Of a DNA stretch of 64,000 nucleotides, positions 36,248 to 45,360 are shown piece by piece. The notes under the pieces are model-generated. The model saw only the letters and a program-made list of their open reading frames with translations, had not been told where the DNA came from and searched no databases. Each line of letters opens with the position of its first letter. The stretch's first letter is position 1. Origin of the DNA: Alcanivorax jadensis T9 (GTDB lineage: Bacteria; Pseudomonadota; Gammaproteobacteria; Pseudomonadales; Alcanivoracaceae); NCBI RefSeq assembly GCF_000756655.1, contig NZ_ARXU01000002.1, positions 248,001-312,000 on the forward strand, given 5' to 3'. A program made the position numbers and the translations under genes.

Positions 36248-36574
36248 TCAGGGGTTGACCGCTTCCTTGCTCACCACCTCCAGCAGGGTGTAACGCAAGC
36301 TGCTGCCGTCTGCTGGCGGTGACGCCACTTCCTCTATTTTTACTCGCAGCGTATAGCGGTGACCGGGCTCGAACTCGAAACCATCGATATGATTATAGAA
36401 AAGCTGAAAGTTGGCTTCGTCATCACTGCGCACCCTCAGACAATCCATTGGCCCCGCACCGATACAGGCAGAAGAATAAGGAGCAACATGCAGAATATCG
36501 CCGGGCTTGTCTTCTTGTTCACCACAAGCAACCAGTAAAAACAGCGCCGCAAACAGCGTGTGTTTCAGTATCAT
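36248..36574 (-). CDS. DUF4377 small lipoprotein
   Basis: The protein has 108 residues. The signal MILKHTLFAALFLLVAC ends at a lipobox with Cys17. The mature part, DILHVAPYSSACIGAGPMDCLRVR and RYTLRVKIEEVASPPADGSSLRYTLLEVV, matches the DUF4377 pattern with two cysteines likely to form a disulfide. The frame is open for 32 codons upstream, but the start at MILKHT is required to give a signal peptide. Function unknown; possibly co-transcribed with the DUF2007 gene. Confidence 0.8.
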   Translation of the reverse strand: MILKHTLFAALFLLVACGEQEDKPGDILHVAPYSSACIGAGPMDCLRVRSDDEANFQLFYNHIDGFEFEPGHRYTLRVKIEEVASPPADGSSLRYTLLEVVSKEAVNP

Positions 36575-36772
36575 GGTACCAGCCTTGTTATTTTTTCCCT
36601 CACAGGTAACAAGCAGTACCATGCGCGGCCCACCAAGGCAAAACATAAGAGCAGTGCTTCGCCGCAACACGAACGGGCGATTACCCTTGTTAAGGCAGAA
36701 TGACTACACTGCGCAGTCGCAATAAGAGCCCGGCGACAGAATTCGCTGCGCCCAGACTTGAAACAGGTTCCC

Positions 36773-37246
36773 ATGCTCCATATCGCACTGTTCGAACCGG
36801 AAATCCCCCCCAACACCGGTAACATCATCCGCCTGGCCGCCAACACCGGGGCCCACCTGCACCTGATAGAGCCACTGGGCTTTTCCCTGGAGGAAAAGAA
36901 ACTGCGCCGCGCCGGGCTGGACTACAATGAACTGGCCCACCTCACCGTGCATGCGGATTTTGTCGCTTTTCTGGACGCAATGGAGGGTAAACGCCTGTTT
37001 GCCCTGACCACCCGGGCCAGCCAGCCACACAGTGATGCGGTGTTCGCAGACGAGGATGTGCTGCTGTTCGGTCCGGAAACCCGCGGCCTGCCCACCGACA
37101 TTCTCGACAGCCTGCCACCCACCCAAAAACTGCGCCTGCCCATGGTGGCGAACAGCCGCAGCCTCAATCTTGCCAATGCGGTGTCGGTGACGCTGTATGA
37201 GGCATGGCGGCAGCTGGACTACATAGGGGCAATTGAGAATGGATAA
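36773..37246 (+). CDS. trmL: tRNA (cytidine/uridine-34 2'-O)-methyltransferase TrmL
   Basis: This SPOUT-family enzyme methylates the ribose of the wobble base in tRNA-Leu isoacceptors. At 157 residues it equals the E. coli protein. It opens [26 protein letters not shown] and includes [15 protein letters not shown] and [21 protein letters not shown], the motifs of the deep knot that bind SAM. An upstream TTG is in frame, but ATG 36773 fits the family. The final residues GAIENG and the TAA stop are encoded inside the heptamer element, which has taken over the original gene end. Confidence 0.95.
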   Translation: MLHIALFEPEIPPNTGNIIRLAANTGAHLHLIEPLGFSLEEKKLRRAGLDYNELAHLTVHADFVAFLDAMEGKRLFALTTRASQPHSDAVFADEDVLLFGPETRGLPTDILDSLPPTQKLRLPMVANSRSLNLANAVSVTLYEAWRQLDYIGAIENG

Positions 37247-37386
37247 TTGATAACTCGCGGGAACGGACATCAAGTCCTGAAACGCAAGAGGCCGCGTCCA
37301 AGCGTTTGGACGCGGCCTCTTGCATTTAAAGACAATAGCAACGTCAATCCGTGGCGTTATCAATTATCCATTTTCAATTATCAATT
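37231..37386. repeat. Heptamer-armed element with 18-bp central hairpin (copy B)
   Basis: The left arm is AATTGAG, AATGGAT, AATTGAT, AAC. The right arm at 37356-37386 is GTT followed by four 7-bp units and mirrors the left with one mismatch. In the centre GCAAGAGGCCGCGTCCAA (37284-37301) pairs perfectly with 37306-37323 around a four-base loop. It is inserted in the opposite orientation to the copy at 23325-23471. It starts inside trmL and ends one base before the secB stop. Confidence 0.88.
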
Positions 37387-37387
37387 C

Positions 37388-37861
37388 TTACTGAACCGTC
37401 TCACCCTCAGCTTCAGCCTGCGCTTTCGCCTGCTGCTGGCGTTGCTGCTGGTACAGGGCATCGAAGTTGATCGGCTGCAGGACCATTTGCGGGAAGGAGC
37501 CCTTGGCGACCAGGTCCGAGACCACTTCGCGCACATAAGGGAACAGCAGGTTCGGGCAGTAGGCACCGAGCAACTGGGCACGCTCTTCGCCCTCCACACC
37601 CTTCACGGTGAAGATACCGGCCTGCTTCACTTCTGCCAGATAGAAGGTTTTCTCTTCCTTCTCGTCCTTAGCGGTGACCGTGACAGTCAACTCCACTTCA
37701 AATTCATCGGTCTCGCCAATGCGGCGGGCGCCGTTATTGAGCTGTACATTAACCTTGGGCTTCCACTCTTCCAGGAACACTTCCGGCGCCCCCGGGCACT
37801 CGAAAGAGGCATCTTTCAGATAAATACGCTGCAGCTGGAAAACCTGTTGTTGTTCGGCCAT
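37388..37861 (-). CDS. secB: Protein-export chaperone SecB
   Basis: SecB is a tetrameric cytosolic chaperone that keeps preproteins unfolded and passes them to SecA. It has 157 residues. FQLQRIYLKDASFECPGAPEVF is the conserved first strand, and GAYCPNLLFPYVREVVSDLVAKGSFPQMVLQPINFDALY is the signature of the peptide-binding groove. The frame continues upstream into the glutaredoxin region, but MAEQQQVFQLQ is the standard start. Order rhodanese-grxC-secB is conserved in pseudomonads. Confidence 0.98.
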   Translation of the reverse strand: MAEQQQVFQLQRIYLKDASFECPGAPEVFLEEWKPKVNVQLNNGARRIGETDEFEVELTVTVTAKDEKEEKTFYLAEVKQAGIFTVKGVEGEERAQLLGAYCPNLLFPYVREVVSDLVAKGSFPQMVLQPINFDALYQQQRQQQAKAQAEAEGETVQ

Positions 37862-37874
37862 GGTTTTTCTCCTG

Positions 37875-38153
37875 TTACTTTGTTCCCGACTCCCCCGAAT
37901 TGGCGCCGAGCAGCGAATCCAGCTCCCCTGCGCGCTCCAGAGCATAAAGTTCATCACAACCGCCGATGGGGCGATCATCAATAAAGATCTGTGGCACCGT
38001 ACGAGCCCCGCCACGCTGCATCATCACCGCACGTTGATCAGGCTCTCGATCCACATCCGTATCGTGGTACGGAATGTTTTTGCTGTTCAGCAACTGCTTG
38101 GCGCGAACGCAAAAAGGGCACCAACCTGTGGTATAAAGCTCCACTTTGGCCAT
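37875..38153 (-). CDS. grxC: Glutaredoxin 3
   Basis: This 92-residue thiol-disulfide oxidoreductase uses glutathione. The active site CPFC is in YTTGWCPFCVRAKQLL, and ARTVPQIFIDDRPIGGCDELYAL contains the cis-Pro and glutathione-binding residues. MAKVELYT is preferred over upstream in-frame codons. It lies 13 bp from secB and the rhodanese. Confidence 0.96.
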   Translation of the reverse strand: MAKVELYTTGWCPFCVRAKQLLNSKNIPYHDTDVDREPDQRAVMMQRGGARTVPQIFIDDRPIGGCDELYALERAGELDSLLGANSGESGTK

Positions 38154-38166
38154 ATTCACCTCCCGC

Positions 38167-38583
38167 CTAGTCTTTAACCACAGGCAGGGAAGCCCCGCGC
38201 CAGGCGTTGAGACCGCCCTGGATGCGATACAGCTCGTCAAAGCCCTTACCACGCAGCTGACGACCGAGATGTGAGGCCTTGGCGCCCATATCACAAGTCA
38301 GAATAATGGGTTTGTCCTTGTATTTTTCCAGTTCTGCAATACGCTCAAGGGCCTGGCTGGCAGGGATATTGATGCTGCCGGCAATATGTCCGGCACGAAA
38401 CTCATCGCTATCGCGCAGGTCAACAATCACCGCATCCTTCTGGTTGACCAGATTGGTGGCCAGCTGAGGACTCAGAGCCTTGCCGCCACGGCGGGACTCA
38501 AGCACAAAGAAAACGGCCCACAGCAGAAAAAAGGCGGACACCAGAAGGTAATGGTTACTGGCAAATTCAAGCAATTGGCTCAT
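38167..38583 (-). CDS. Membrane-anchored rhodanese-like protein
   Basis: The protein has 138 residues. An N-terminal membrane helix (YLLVSAFFLLWAVFFVLE) is followed by a single rhodanese domain. The catalytic loop is LTCDMGAKA with a candidate sulfur-accepting cysteine, and DLRDSDEFRAGHIAGSINIP is the family signature. This is the YibN-like protein found next to grxC and secB across gammaproteobacteria. The gpmI gene that commonly lies beyond it is missing, and envC is adjacent instead. Confidence 0.92.
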   Translation of the reverse strand: MSQLLEFASNHYLLVSAFFLLWAVFFVLESRRGGKALSPQLATNLVNQKDAVIVDLRDSDEFRAGHIAGSINIPASQALERIAELEKYKDKPIILTCDMGAKASHLGRQLRGKGFDELYRIQGGLNAWRGASLPVVKD

Positions 38584-38695
38584 TGGAACCCCGAATCAGT
38601 GGCAATGGCCGACGCTGTGCAGATAATTGGACAGCCCCGCGCCGATGGAAAATCGGCGCCAAGTATACACACCCGCAAGGGGGTAAGGTAAAACC

Positions 38696-39856
38696 ATGCG
38701 CCCCGGATTACTGCTGCTATTGCTCCTGCCCACCCTGGCCTGGGGCGAAAACACACCGTCAAAGGCCCAACTGGCGCAGCTCAAGGACCGCATCAGCGAG
38801 CTCAGTGCCGCCCAGAACCGGGAACTGCGCAAGCGGGATTCAGTTCAGGCGGATCTGCGCGAAGCCGAGCTTCGCATCAGTCGCCTGTCCCGTGAACAAC
38901 GCAATCTGGAACAACAGGCCGGCGAGGCCCGCCAGCGACTGGCCAAACTGGAAAAGGAACAGGCTCAGCTGGCCCGGGAAAAGCAGACCCAGCTCAACTG
39001 GCTGGCCAAAACCGTCCGCGCCAGTTATCAGGCCGGCCGCCAGGAACGCATCAAACTGCTGCTGAACCAGGAGCAACCGGACCAGATTGCCCGCCTGCTG
39101 CGCTACCAGGAATACTACCAGCGTGCTCGCAGTGATCGCTTGCAACAGGTGAATGGTGAGCTTGATGAACTGATGGCTGTCAGCCTGCGCGTGGAGCAGG
39201 CACGCCAGGCCCTGCTCGACAAGCGCAGCGACGTACAGCGCCATGCCGATAAATTGCAGGGGGCCCAGAAAAGCCGCCAGCAGACCCTGGCCAGCCTGAA
39301 CCGCTCCCTGGATGACCGCAGCTCCAGCCTCAACCAGCTCAAGCAAGACCAACAGCAGCTGGAAAAATTGCTGGCAGACATGCAGCGCAGTCTCGACGAT
39401 ATCCCCGCCGACCTGGGCGGAAAACCCTTCGGCAAGCTGGCCGGCAAACTGCCATGGCCTCTGGATGGAAATATCGGCACCAGCTACAACAGTGCCCGCG
39501 AAGGGGCACTACGCTGGCAGGGAGTCATCCTGAATGCGTCTGCCGGCACACCGGTGCGGTCGGTGTACGCCGGCCGCGTCGTGTTTGCAGACTGGCTGCG
39601 CGGCTACGGCCTGCTCACCATTGTCGATCACGGCAACGGCTACCTGACCCTGTATGGTTATAACCAGAGCCTGTTGCGGGAAGTGGGCGAGTGGGTATCA
39701 GCCGGTGACAGCCTGGCGCTGGCCGGCAATTCCGGCGGCAATCGTGCCAGTGGTCTGTACTTCGAGATACGCCATCGCGGCAAGGCAGTGAACCCCACAC
39801 GCTGGTGTAATCGCCGTGTTACACTGCCGCCACTGGCCCAAAACACAAATGATTGA
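38696..39856 (+). CDS. envC: Murein hydrolase activator EnvC
   Basis: This periplasmic factor activates amidases at the septum during cell separation. The 386 residues start with a signal peptide ending at AWGEN. A long coiled coil spans about 22-250 (for example ISELSAAQNRELRKRDSVQADLREAEL). The C-terminal LytM domain is degenerate: the usual HRGID metal site reads WQGVI, although DHGNGYLTLYGYN and YFEIRHRGKAVNP remain. A catalytically dead LytM domain is the hallmark of EnvC. It is followed by ctpA in the same direction. Confidence 0.94.
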   Translation: MRPGLLLLLLLPTLAWGENTPSKAQLAQLKDRISELSAAQNRELRKRDSVQADLREAELRISRLSREQRNLEQQAGEARQRLAKLEKEQAQLAREKQTQLNWLAKTVRASYQAGRQERIKLLLNQEQPDQIARLLRYQEYYQRARSDRLQQVNGELDELMAVSLRVEQARQALLDKRSDVQRHADKLQGAQKSRQQTLASLNRSLDDRSSSLNQLKQDQQQLEKLLADMQRSLDDIPADLGGKPFGKLAGKLPWPLDGNIGTSYNSAREGALRWQGVILNASAGTPVRSVYAGRVVFADWLRGYGLLTIVDHGNGYLTLYGYNQSLLREVGEWVSAGDSLALAGNSGGNRASGLYFEIRHRGKAVNPTRWCNRRVTLPPLAQNTND

Positions 39857-39896
39857 AGCACGCGCATTGATCTCGCGTGCCTGCCGGGGATACTGA

Positions 39897-41198
39897 ATGC
39901 CAACGCCAACCTTGTCCTTTCTGCGCACAGCTGTGGTGACGGCACTGCTGTCCGCCGCTCCCTTCGCCAGCCTTCATGCCGAAGACCCGGCGCTGGATCA
40001 ACAGGCCCGCCAGCAGGGCGTACCGGTGGATGAACTGCGTGCCTTTGCTGAAGTCATGGAGCGCATCCGCGGCGCCTATATCGATGAGGTTGATGACCGC
40101 GAACTGCTTGAATCAGCCATTCGCGGCATGCTCTACGAACTGGACCCGCATTCCAGCTACCTGACCCCGGACCAGTTTGACGACCTGCAGGTCACCACCA
40201 CCGGTGAATTCGGCGGCCTGGGTATCGAAGTCACCATGGAAGACGGCTTCGTCAAGGTGGTTACCCCGGTGGACGGCTCACCGGCCAGCAAGGCCGGCAT
40301 CCAGGCCGGCGACCTGATCCTGAAAATCGACGAGACCTTTGTGAAAGGTCTGAGCCTGGGCGAAGCCGTAGAGCTGATGCGCGGTGAGATTGGTTCGGAA
40401 ATCGAACTGATGGTGCTTAGTGACGGGGATGACAAACCTCACCAGGTTACCCTCGAGCGCGACAAGATCCAGCTGCACAGCGTCAAATCCCGTATGCTGG
40501 AGCCCGGGCTGGGCTATTTGCGCATTTCCCAATTCCAGAACAATACCGGCGACGATGCCCGCAAAGCCCTGGACAAGCTGGCCAAGGAAGACACCTTGCG
40601 CGGCCTGGTGCTGGACCTGCGCAACAACCCCGGCGGCGTACTGGGTGGCGCCGTGGAAGTGGCCGACCTGTTCATGGACAACGGCCTGATTGTCTATACC
40701 CAGGGCCGCGAGAAAAGCAGTCGCAGCGACTTCAATGCCAAACCCGGCGACCGCCTGAATGGCATGCCCATGGTGGTACTGGTCAATGGTGGCAGCGCGT
40801 CCGCCTCGGAAATCGTCGCTGGCGCCCTTCAGGATCAGGGCCGCGCCATCGTGGTAGGCAATCGCACCTTCGGCAAGGGCTCGGTACAAACGGTGCTACC
40901 GCTGAGCAAGGACAAGGCCCTGAAGCTGACCACTGCCCGTTACTACACGCCCGATGGACGCTCCATTCAGGCCGAAGGCATTGCACCGGATATCGCCGTG
41001 GACGTGGTTACCAAACTCGAAGTCCGTGAAGACATGCAGGTACGAGAGGCAGACCTTCCTCGCCACCTGAACAACGAAAACGGAGAAACCCGCGACGACG
41101 GCAAGCGCCAGTCTCTTGCCCAGGAAGATTACGCTCTGGCACAGGCCCTGTCCGTGCTGAAAGGCGTAGTACTGGCCCGCAACAACGACAGTCGCTAA
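39897..41198 (+). CDS. ctpA: Carboxyl-terminal processing protease (S41)
   Basis: This periplasmic serine protease trims cell-wall hydrolases and other envelope proteins. It has 433 residues with an N-terminal signal peptide. A PDZ domain spans about 95-180 (GEFGGLGIEVTMEDGFVKVVTPVDGSPASKAGIQAGDLIL). The catalytic dyad is S302 in NGGSASASE and K327 in FGKGSVQ, spaced 25 residues apart as in E. coli Prc. Its stop overlaps the start of the deacetylase gene by one base. Confidence 0.95.
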   Translation: MPTPTLSFLRTAVVTALLSAAPFASLHAEDPALDQQARQQGVPVDELRAFAEVMERIRGAYIDEVDDRELLESAIRGMLYELDPHSSYLTPDQFDDLQVTTTGEFGGLGIEVTMEDGFVKVVTPVDGSPASKAGIQAGDLILKIDETFVKGLSLGEAVELMRGEIGSEIELMVLSDGDDKPHQVTLERDKIQLHSVKSRMLEPGLGYLRISQFQNNTGDDARKALDKLAKEDTLRGLVLDLRNNPGGVLGGAVEVADLFMDNGLIVYTQGREKSSRSDFNAKPGDRLNGMPMVVLVNGGSASASEIVAGALQDQGRAIVVGNRTFGKGSVQTVLPLSKDKALKLTTARYYTPDGRSIQAEGIAPDIAVDVVTKLEVREDMQVREADLPRHLNNENGETRDDGKRQSLAQEDYALAQALSVLKGVVLARNNDSR

Positions 41199-41962
41199 TG
41201 CACCGTTTCGCAATCGGTCTGGCGCTGTTGCTGGCCACCGCCACTGCCACAGCCCAGCCGCGCATTGCCATCATCATTGATGATCTGGGGTATCACCGCC
41301 AGAACGGCCAGGCCATTGCCGATCTACCTGCACCGGTGACCTGCGCGGTGATCCCCTATTCCCCTCACGGACGCAAACTGGCCGAGCGCGCCAGTCGGGC
41401 CGGCAAGGAAGTGCTGGTACATCTGCCCATGGACGCCGGCCAGCATATTCGCCTGGATCGCGGCGGACTCCGGCAGGGCATCAGCGAAAACGAACTGCTC
41501 GATACCGTACGCCAGGCACTCAGCCAGATCCCCCAGGCACGGGGCCTCAACAACCACATGGGCAGTGCACTCACCGAACAGGACGAACCCATGGGCTGGC
41601 TGATGGCAGAACTGAAAGCCCATCAACTGTTCTTTGTGGATAGCCGCACCAGTGGCCGCTCAGTGGCACAGCAGGTGGCACGACAACAGGGGCTGGCCAA
41701 CGCCGGACGTGACATCTTTCTGGATAACGAGCGTGATCTGGTCAAGATCAACGCCCAGTTCAACAAACTGATCCGGCTCGCCCGTCAGCGCGGCCAGGCG
41801 ATTGCCATCGGCCACCCTTACCCGGAAACCGTTCATTATCTGCAGCAGGTACTACCGCTGATGGACGATGCCGGCATTCAAGTGGTGCCAGTTTCTTCGC
41901 TACTGGACACCCCGGCGCTGGACACTGCCACTACGGGAAATAGCACCCACCCCGGGTCCTGA
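41198..41962 (+). CDS. Divergent polysaccharide deacetylase family protein
   Basis: The 254 residues open with a signal peptide ending at ATAQP. PRIAIIIDDLGYHRQNGQAI holds the Asp pair, EVLVHLPMDA follows, and GLNNHMGSALTEQ resembles the metal-binding His region of the YibQ/DUF610 family of predicted carbohydrate deacetylases. The family's substrate is not established. It is translationally coupled to ctpA (TAATG) and completes the envC-ctpA-yibQ set common in gammaproteobacteria. Confidence 0.9.
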   Translation: MHRFAIGLALLLATATATAQPRIAIIIDDLGYHRQNGQAIADLPAPVTCAVIPYSPHGRKLAERASRAGKEVLVHLPMDAGQHIRLDRGGLRQGISENELLDTVRQALSQIPQARGLNNHMGSALTEQDEPMGWLMAELKAHQLFFVDSRTSGRSVAQQVARQQGLANAGRDIFLDNERDLVKINAQFNKLIRLARQRGQAIAIGHPYPETVHYLQQVLPLMDDAGIQVVPVSSLLDTPALDTATTGNSTHPGS

Positions 41963-41968
41963 GTCCAG

Positions 41969-42859
41969 TTATTCAGAGACCGGAGCGGGCTGTCCCCGGC
42001 CGATACCGGTGAGCCTGGCATAGCCGATCATCAGGAAGCCGAAGACAAACATCAGCACCCCGTACACCGCTGACGGCACCGACATGGCTTCGGAGTGCAA
42101 CAGGGTCAGGGTCACCATCAGCCCCAGGGTGCCATTCTTGATGCCCAGCTCGATTGCCACGGTAAAGGCCTGGTCCCGGCTCAGGCCAATCAGGCGCCCC
42201 CCCACCAAACCCAGCACCAGGCCGGCAATGTTCAGAATTACCGCCGACAACCCTGCTTTGCGGAACAGATCCAGCGCTTCTTCACCCAGCTCTACCATCA
42301 GCAACGCAATCACCGCCACCAACACCAGCAGACCCAGCAAGCCTACCGCCTTCTCGCCCTTTTCCGCCCAGTCCTGACGGAAATGGCGAATCGTCATGCC
42401 CACTGCCACCGGCAGCAGAATGATCACAAACAGAGTAATGATGGTGCGCAGCACCGGCAGCTCCAGCACCTTGTCCGCATCCTGAAAGCGCTCCAGCGCC
42501 CAACCGGTAAATGCCGGCAGGGTAACAATGGTGATCAGGCTGGCCAGCACTGTCAGTACGATGGACAGGGCCACATCACCACGGCCCAGATAGACGAAAA
42601 GATTGGACGTTGTACCACCCGGACAGGCGGCAATCACGATCAGCCCCACCGCCAATGCAGGGGACAACTCCAGCGCCAGGGCCACCCCCAGGGCAATGAG
42701 CGGCAATAAAAGAATCTGGGCCAGCAGTCCGAAGAAGGTGCCGCGCGGGGCGATGGCGACTTCGCGGAAGTCCTTGGGAGTCAGGGTCATGCCCATCCCC
42801 ACCATGATCAAAAACAGCGACACCGGCAGGCCGATATCGATTAACGCATTGGAACCCAT
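41969..42859 (-). CDS. Bile acid:sodium symporter family (BASS) transporter
   Basis: This 296-residue inner-membrane protein has about nine or ten hydrophobic segments. CPGGTTSNLFVYLGRGDVALSIVLTVLAS near residue 80 and ELGIKNGTLGLMVTLTLL near residue 238 are the two conserved crossover motifs that bind sodium in this family. The substrate cannot be inferred. The frame opens at GTG 42865, but ATG 42859 has a better-placed GGGAG. It ends six bases from the convergent deacetylase gene, with no terminator between them. Confidence 0.88.
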   Translation of the reverse strand: MGSNALIDIGLPVSLFLIMVGMGMTLTPKDFREVAIAPRGTFFGLLAQILLLPLIALGVALALELSPALAVGLIVIAACPGGTTSNLFVYLGRGDVALSIVLTVLASLITIVTLPAFTGWALERFQDADKVLELPVLRTIITLFVIILLPVAVGMTIRHFRQDWAEKGEKAVGLLGLLVLVAVIALLMVELGEEALDLFRKAGLSAVILNIAGLVLGLVGGRLIGLSRDQAFTVAIELGIKNGTLGLMVTLTLLHSEAMSVPSAVYGVLMFVFGFLMIGYARLTGIGRGQPAPVSE

Positions 42860-42977
42860 TGCCACTCTCCCGAGGTTTTATTCTTGGTAACGTCTCGAGA
42901 GTAAAACAGGATTTCACTGACAGCCAGTACAAAGCGGCTGTCTTGCCACATCTGCGACCCCGGTCTGATATACCTGT

Positions 42978-43043
42978 TGGCGCTTTGCTCGCAAAGCGAA
43001 GGGTAAAGGCAACCGAAAGATTCGTGTTGCGAACAAAGCGCCA
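42978..43043. repeat. Inverted REP pair upstream of the transporter
   Basis: The left unit at 42978-43000 (TGGCGCTTTGCTCGCAAAGC then GAA) and the right unit at 43021-43043 are inverted and differ at a few positions. Each contains its own small hairpin. Units of the form GCGCTTTGCTCGCAAAGCGAA resemble Pseudomonas REP sequences. The pair lies between hisF and the transporter promoter. Confidence 0.72.
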
Positions 43044-43084
43044 GCGGGTCGACTCAGTAGCGCGCCGCTGAAATATAACGGCCG

Positions 43085-43861
43085 CTAGCCCAGTCGCATC
43101 TCCACCCCGGCCGCCTGCATGAACTGCTTGGCCTCCTGCACGGAGTATTCGCCGAAGTGGAAAATGGAAGCGGCGAGCACCGCATCGGCACCACCCTGAA
43201 CCACGCCGTCCACCAGGTGCTGCAGGTTACCAACACCGCCAGAAGCGATCACCGGCACCGGCACTGCGTCGGCAATGGCCCGGGTCAGGGCAATATCAAA
43301 GCCGTTCTTGGTACCATCCCGGTCCATGCTGGTGAGCAGGATTTCACCGGCACCGTAGTCGGTCATCTGCTTTGCCCAGGCTACCGCATCCAGCCCGGTG
43401 GGCTTGCGGCCACCATGGGTGAAGATTTCCCAGCGATTGGACTCGCTCTCGGCACTGACTTTCTTGGCATCAATGGCAACCACGATGCACTGGGACCCGA
43501 AACGCTCCGCCGCTTCGCGCACAAATTCCGGATTGTGCACCGCCGCCGAATTGATACCGACCTTGTCAGCACCGGCATTGAGCAGATTACGGATATCTTC
43601 CAGAGTCCGTACGCCGCCGCCCACGGTGAGCGGAATAAACACCTGGCTGGCGATCCGCTCCACGATGTGCAGGGTGGTGTCACGCTCCTGATGGCTGGCG
43701 GTGATATCCAGAAAGGTAATCTCGTCAGCACCGGCATCGTTGTAGCGCTTGGCAATCTCCACCGGGTCACCGGCATCGCGAATGTCCACGAATTGCACGC
43801 CCTTGACCACCCGACCGGCGTCCACATCAAGACACGGAATAATGCGTTTGGCTAAGCCCAT
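43085..43861 (-). CDS. hisF: Imidazole glycerol phosphate synthase cyclase subunit HisF
   Basis: HisF makes imidazole glycerol phosphate and AICAR using ammonia from HisH. The 258 residues form a TIM barrel with catalytic D11 in [46 protein letters not shown] and [13 protein letters not shown] are the phosphate-binding repeats. It is the last gene of hisB-hisH-hisA-hisF. Confidence 0.98.
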   Translation of the reverse strand: MGLAKRIIPCLDVDAGRVVKGVQFVDIRDAGDPVEIAKRYNDAGADEITFLDITASHQERDTTLHIVERIASQVFIPLTVGGGVRTLEDIRNLLNAGADKVGINSAAVHNPEFVREAAERFGSQCIVVAIDAKKVSAESESNRWEIFTHGGRKPTGLDAVAWAKQMTDYGAGEILLTSMDRDGTKNGFDIALTRAIADAVPVPVIASGGVGNLQHLVDGVVQGGADAVLAASIFHFGEYSVQEAKQFMQAAGVEMRLG

Positions 43862-43873
43862 AATGCGTCCCCG

Positions 43874-44614
43874 TCAGGCGCCGATCAGTTCGTCGGACAG
43901 TGCCTGGCCTTCGCCGAAGTCCAGGGTGTTCTCGTAGATGGCACGACCGGTAATGGCACCACTGATGCCCTGATCCGCCACTGCACACAGGTTACGCACG
44001 TCATCCAGATTGGTGATACCGCCGGAGGCAATCACCGGAATGGACATAGACTGGGCAAGGCGCACGGTAGCGTCCACATTGACGCCCTGCAGCATGCCGT
44101 CACGGCTGATATCGGTATAGACGATGGCGGACACGCCGTCGTTTTCGAACTGTTTGGCCAGATCGATCACATCCACATCAGTGACATTGGCCCAGCCATC
44201 GGTGGCGACCTTGCCATCCTTCGCATCCAGGCCAACGATGATGTGGCCGGGGAACTGCTGACACATTTCCTTGACGAACTGCGGCTCGTTGACCGCCTTG
44301 GTGCCGATAATTACCCATTGCACCCCGGCATCCAGATAGGCCTGGATAATTTCCGGGCTGCGGATACCACCGCCAATCTGGATTGGCAGATCCGGATGCG
44401 CCTTGGCTATCGCCTTGACGATGTCACCATTCACCGGCTCCCCGGCAAAGGCACCGTTCAAGTCCACCAGGTGCAGACGGCGGGCGCCGCGCTCCACCCA
44501 GTGGCTGGCTACCGCCACCGGGTCATCGGAAAACACCGTATCGTCTTCCATACGCCCCTGCTTCAGGCGTACACATTTACCGTCTTTCAGGTCGATGGCG
44601 GGAATCAAAAGCAT
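43874..44614 (-). CDS. hisA: ProFAR isomerase HisA
   Basis: HisA is the fourth step of histidine synthesis and isomerises ProFAR to PRFAR. The 246 residues form a TIM barrel beginning [20 protein letters not shown]. The acid pair is D8 in AIDLKDG and the aspartate in [11 protein letters not shown] near residue 130. [28 protein letters not shown] is the first phosphate-binding half. Twelve bases before hisF. Confidence 0.97.
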   Translation of the reverse strand: MLLIPAIDLKDGKCVRLKQGRMEDDTVFSDDPVAVASHWVERGARRLHLVDLNGAFAGEPVNGDIVKAIAKAHPDLPIQIGGGIRSPEIIQAYLDAGVQWVIIGTKAVNEPQFVKEMCQQFPGHIIVGLDAKDGKVATDGWANVTDVDVIDLAKQFENDGVSAIVYTDISRDGMLQGVNVDATVRLAQSMSIPVIASGGITNLDDVRNLCAVADQGISGAITGRAIYENTLDFGEGQALSDELIGA

Positions 44615-44709
44615 GTCAAAATCTCAAAAGCTGGGTTTACGCTTGCGCGGGGAATAACGACGTTAGTAGTGACATTACTGTCGGCGACCCACTGCAACGG
44701 TCAGCGACT

Positions 44710-45351
44710 TCACGGCTGCCAGCGCAGGAAATTTTCCAGCAGGGTCAGGCCGGCATCTGCGCTCTTCTCCGGGTGAAACTGCACCGCAAAGACATTTTTT
44801 CGGGTAGCCGCAGCGGCAAAGGACAGGCCGTAGTCGCAACGACCCGCCACTTCCTCATCCACCAACCCGGTGACGCAGTAGCTGTGCACGAAGTAGAACC
44901 GGGTGTTATCGGCAATGCCTGCCCACATGGGGTGCGCCATACCCTGTCGCACCTGGTTCCAGCCCATGTGCGGCACTTTCAGGCGGCCACCGGTATCATT
45001 CTGCAACTCGCCGAAAAAGGTCACCTGACCGCCGAACACGCCCAGGCAATCGACGCCGTTGTTCTCCTCACTGCGCGCCATTAGGGCCTGCATGCCAACA
45101 CAGATCCCCAGCACCGGCTTGCCGGCGGCAATCACATCTAGAATGGCCCGGTCCAGGCCGGTCTCGCGCAGCACCGCGATACAATCCCGGATGGCACCCA
45201 CACCGGGGAACACCACCCGATTTGCCGCCCGCACCTGATCCGGGTCACCGGTAATGACGATCTGCTGGCCACTGGCCACCTTTTCCAAGGCCTTGCCGGC
45301 GGAGTGCAGATTGCCCATGCCGTAATCAATGACGGCTACTACTTCGCTCAT
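44710..45351 (-). CDS. hisH: Imidazole glycerol phosphate synthase glutaminase subunit HisH
   Basis: This class I glutamine amidotransferase passes ammonia to HisF. The 213 residues include the oxyanion strand, the nucleophile Cys in GKPVLGICVGMQALM near residue 84, and His/Glu in FAVQFHPEKSADAG near residue 195. The gap to hisA is 95 bp, longer than the other junctions in the operon. Confidence 0.97.
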   Translation of the reverse strand: MSEVVAVIDYGMGNLHSAGKALEKVASGQQIVITGDPDQVRAANRVVFPGVGAIRDCIAVLRETGLDRAILDVIAAGKPVLGICVGMQALMARSEENNGVDCLGVFGGQVTFFGELQNDTGGRLKVPHMGWNQVRQGMAHPMWAGIADNTRFYFVHSYCVTGLVDEEVAGRCDYGLSFAAAATRKNVFAVQFHPEKSADAGLTLLENFLRWQP

Positions 45352-45360
45352 ACGCTACGG

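Noticed and set aside
38696-39856. EnvC as an active LytM endopeptidase
   Set aside because: The first metal-binding His/Asp motif is replaced (WQGVI), so it should be an activator only.
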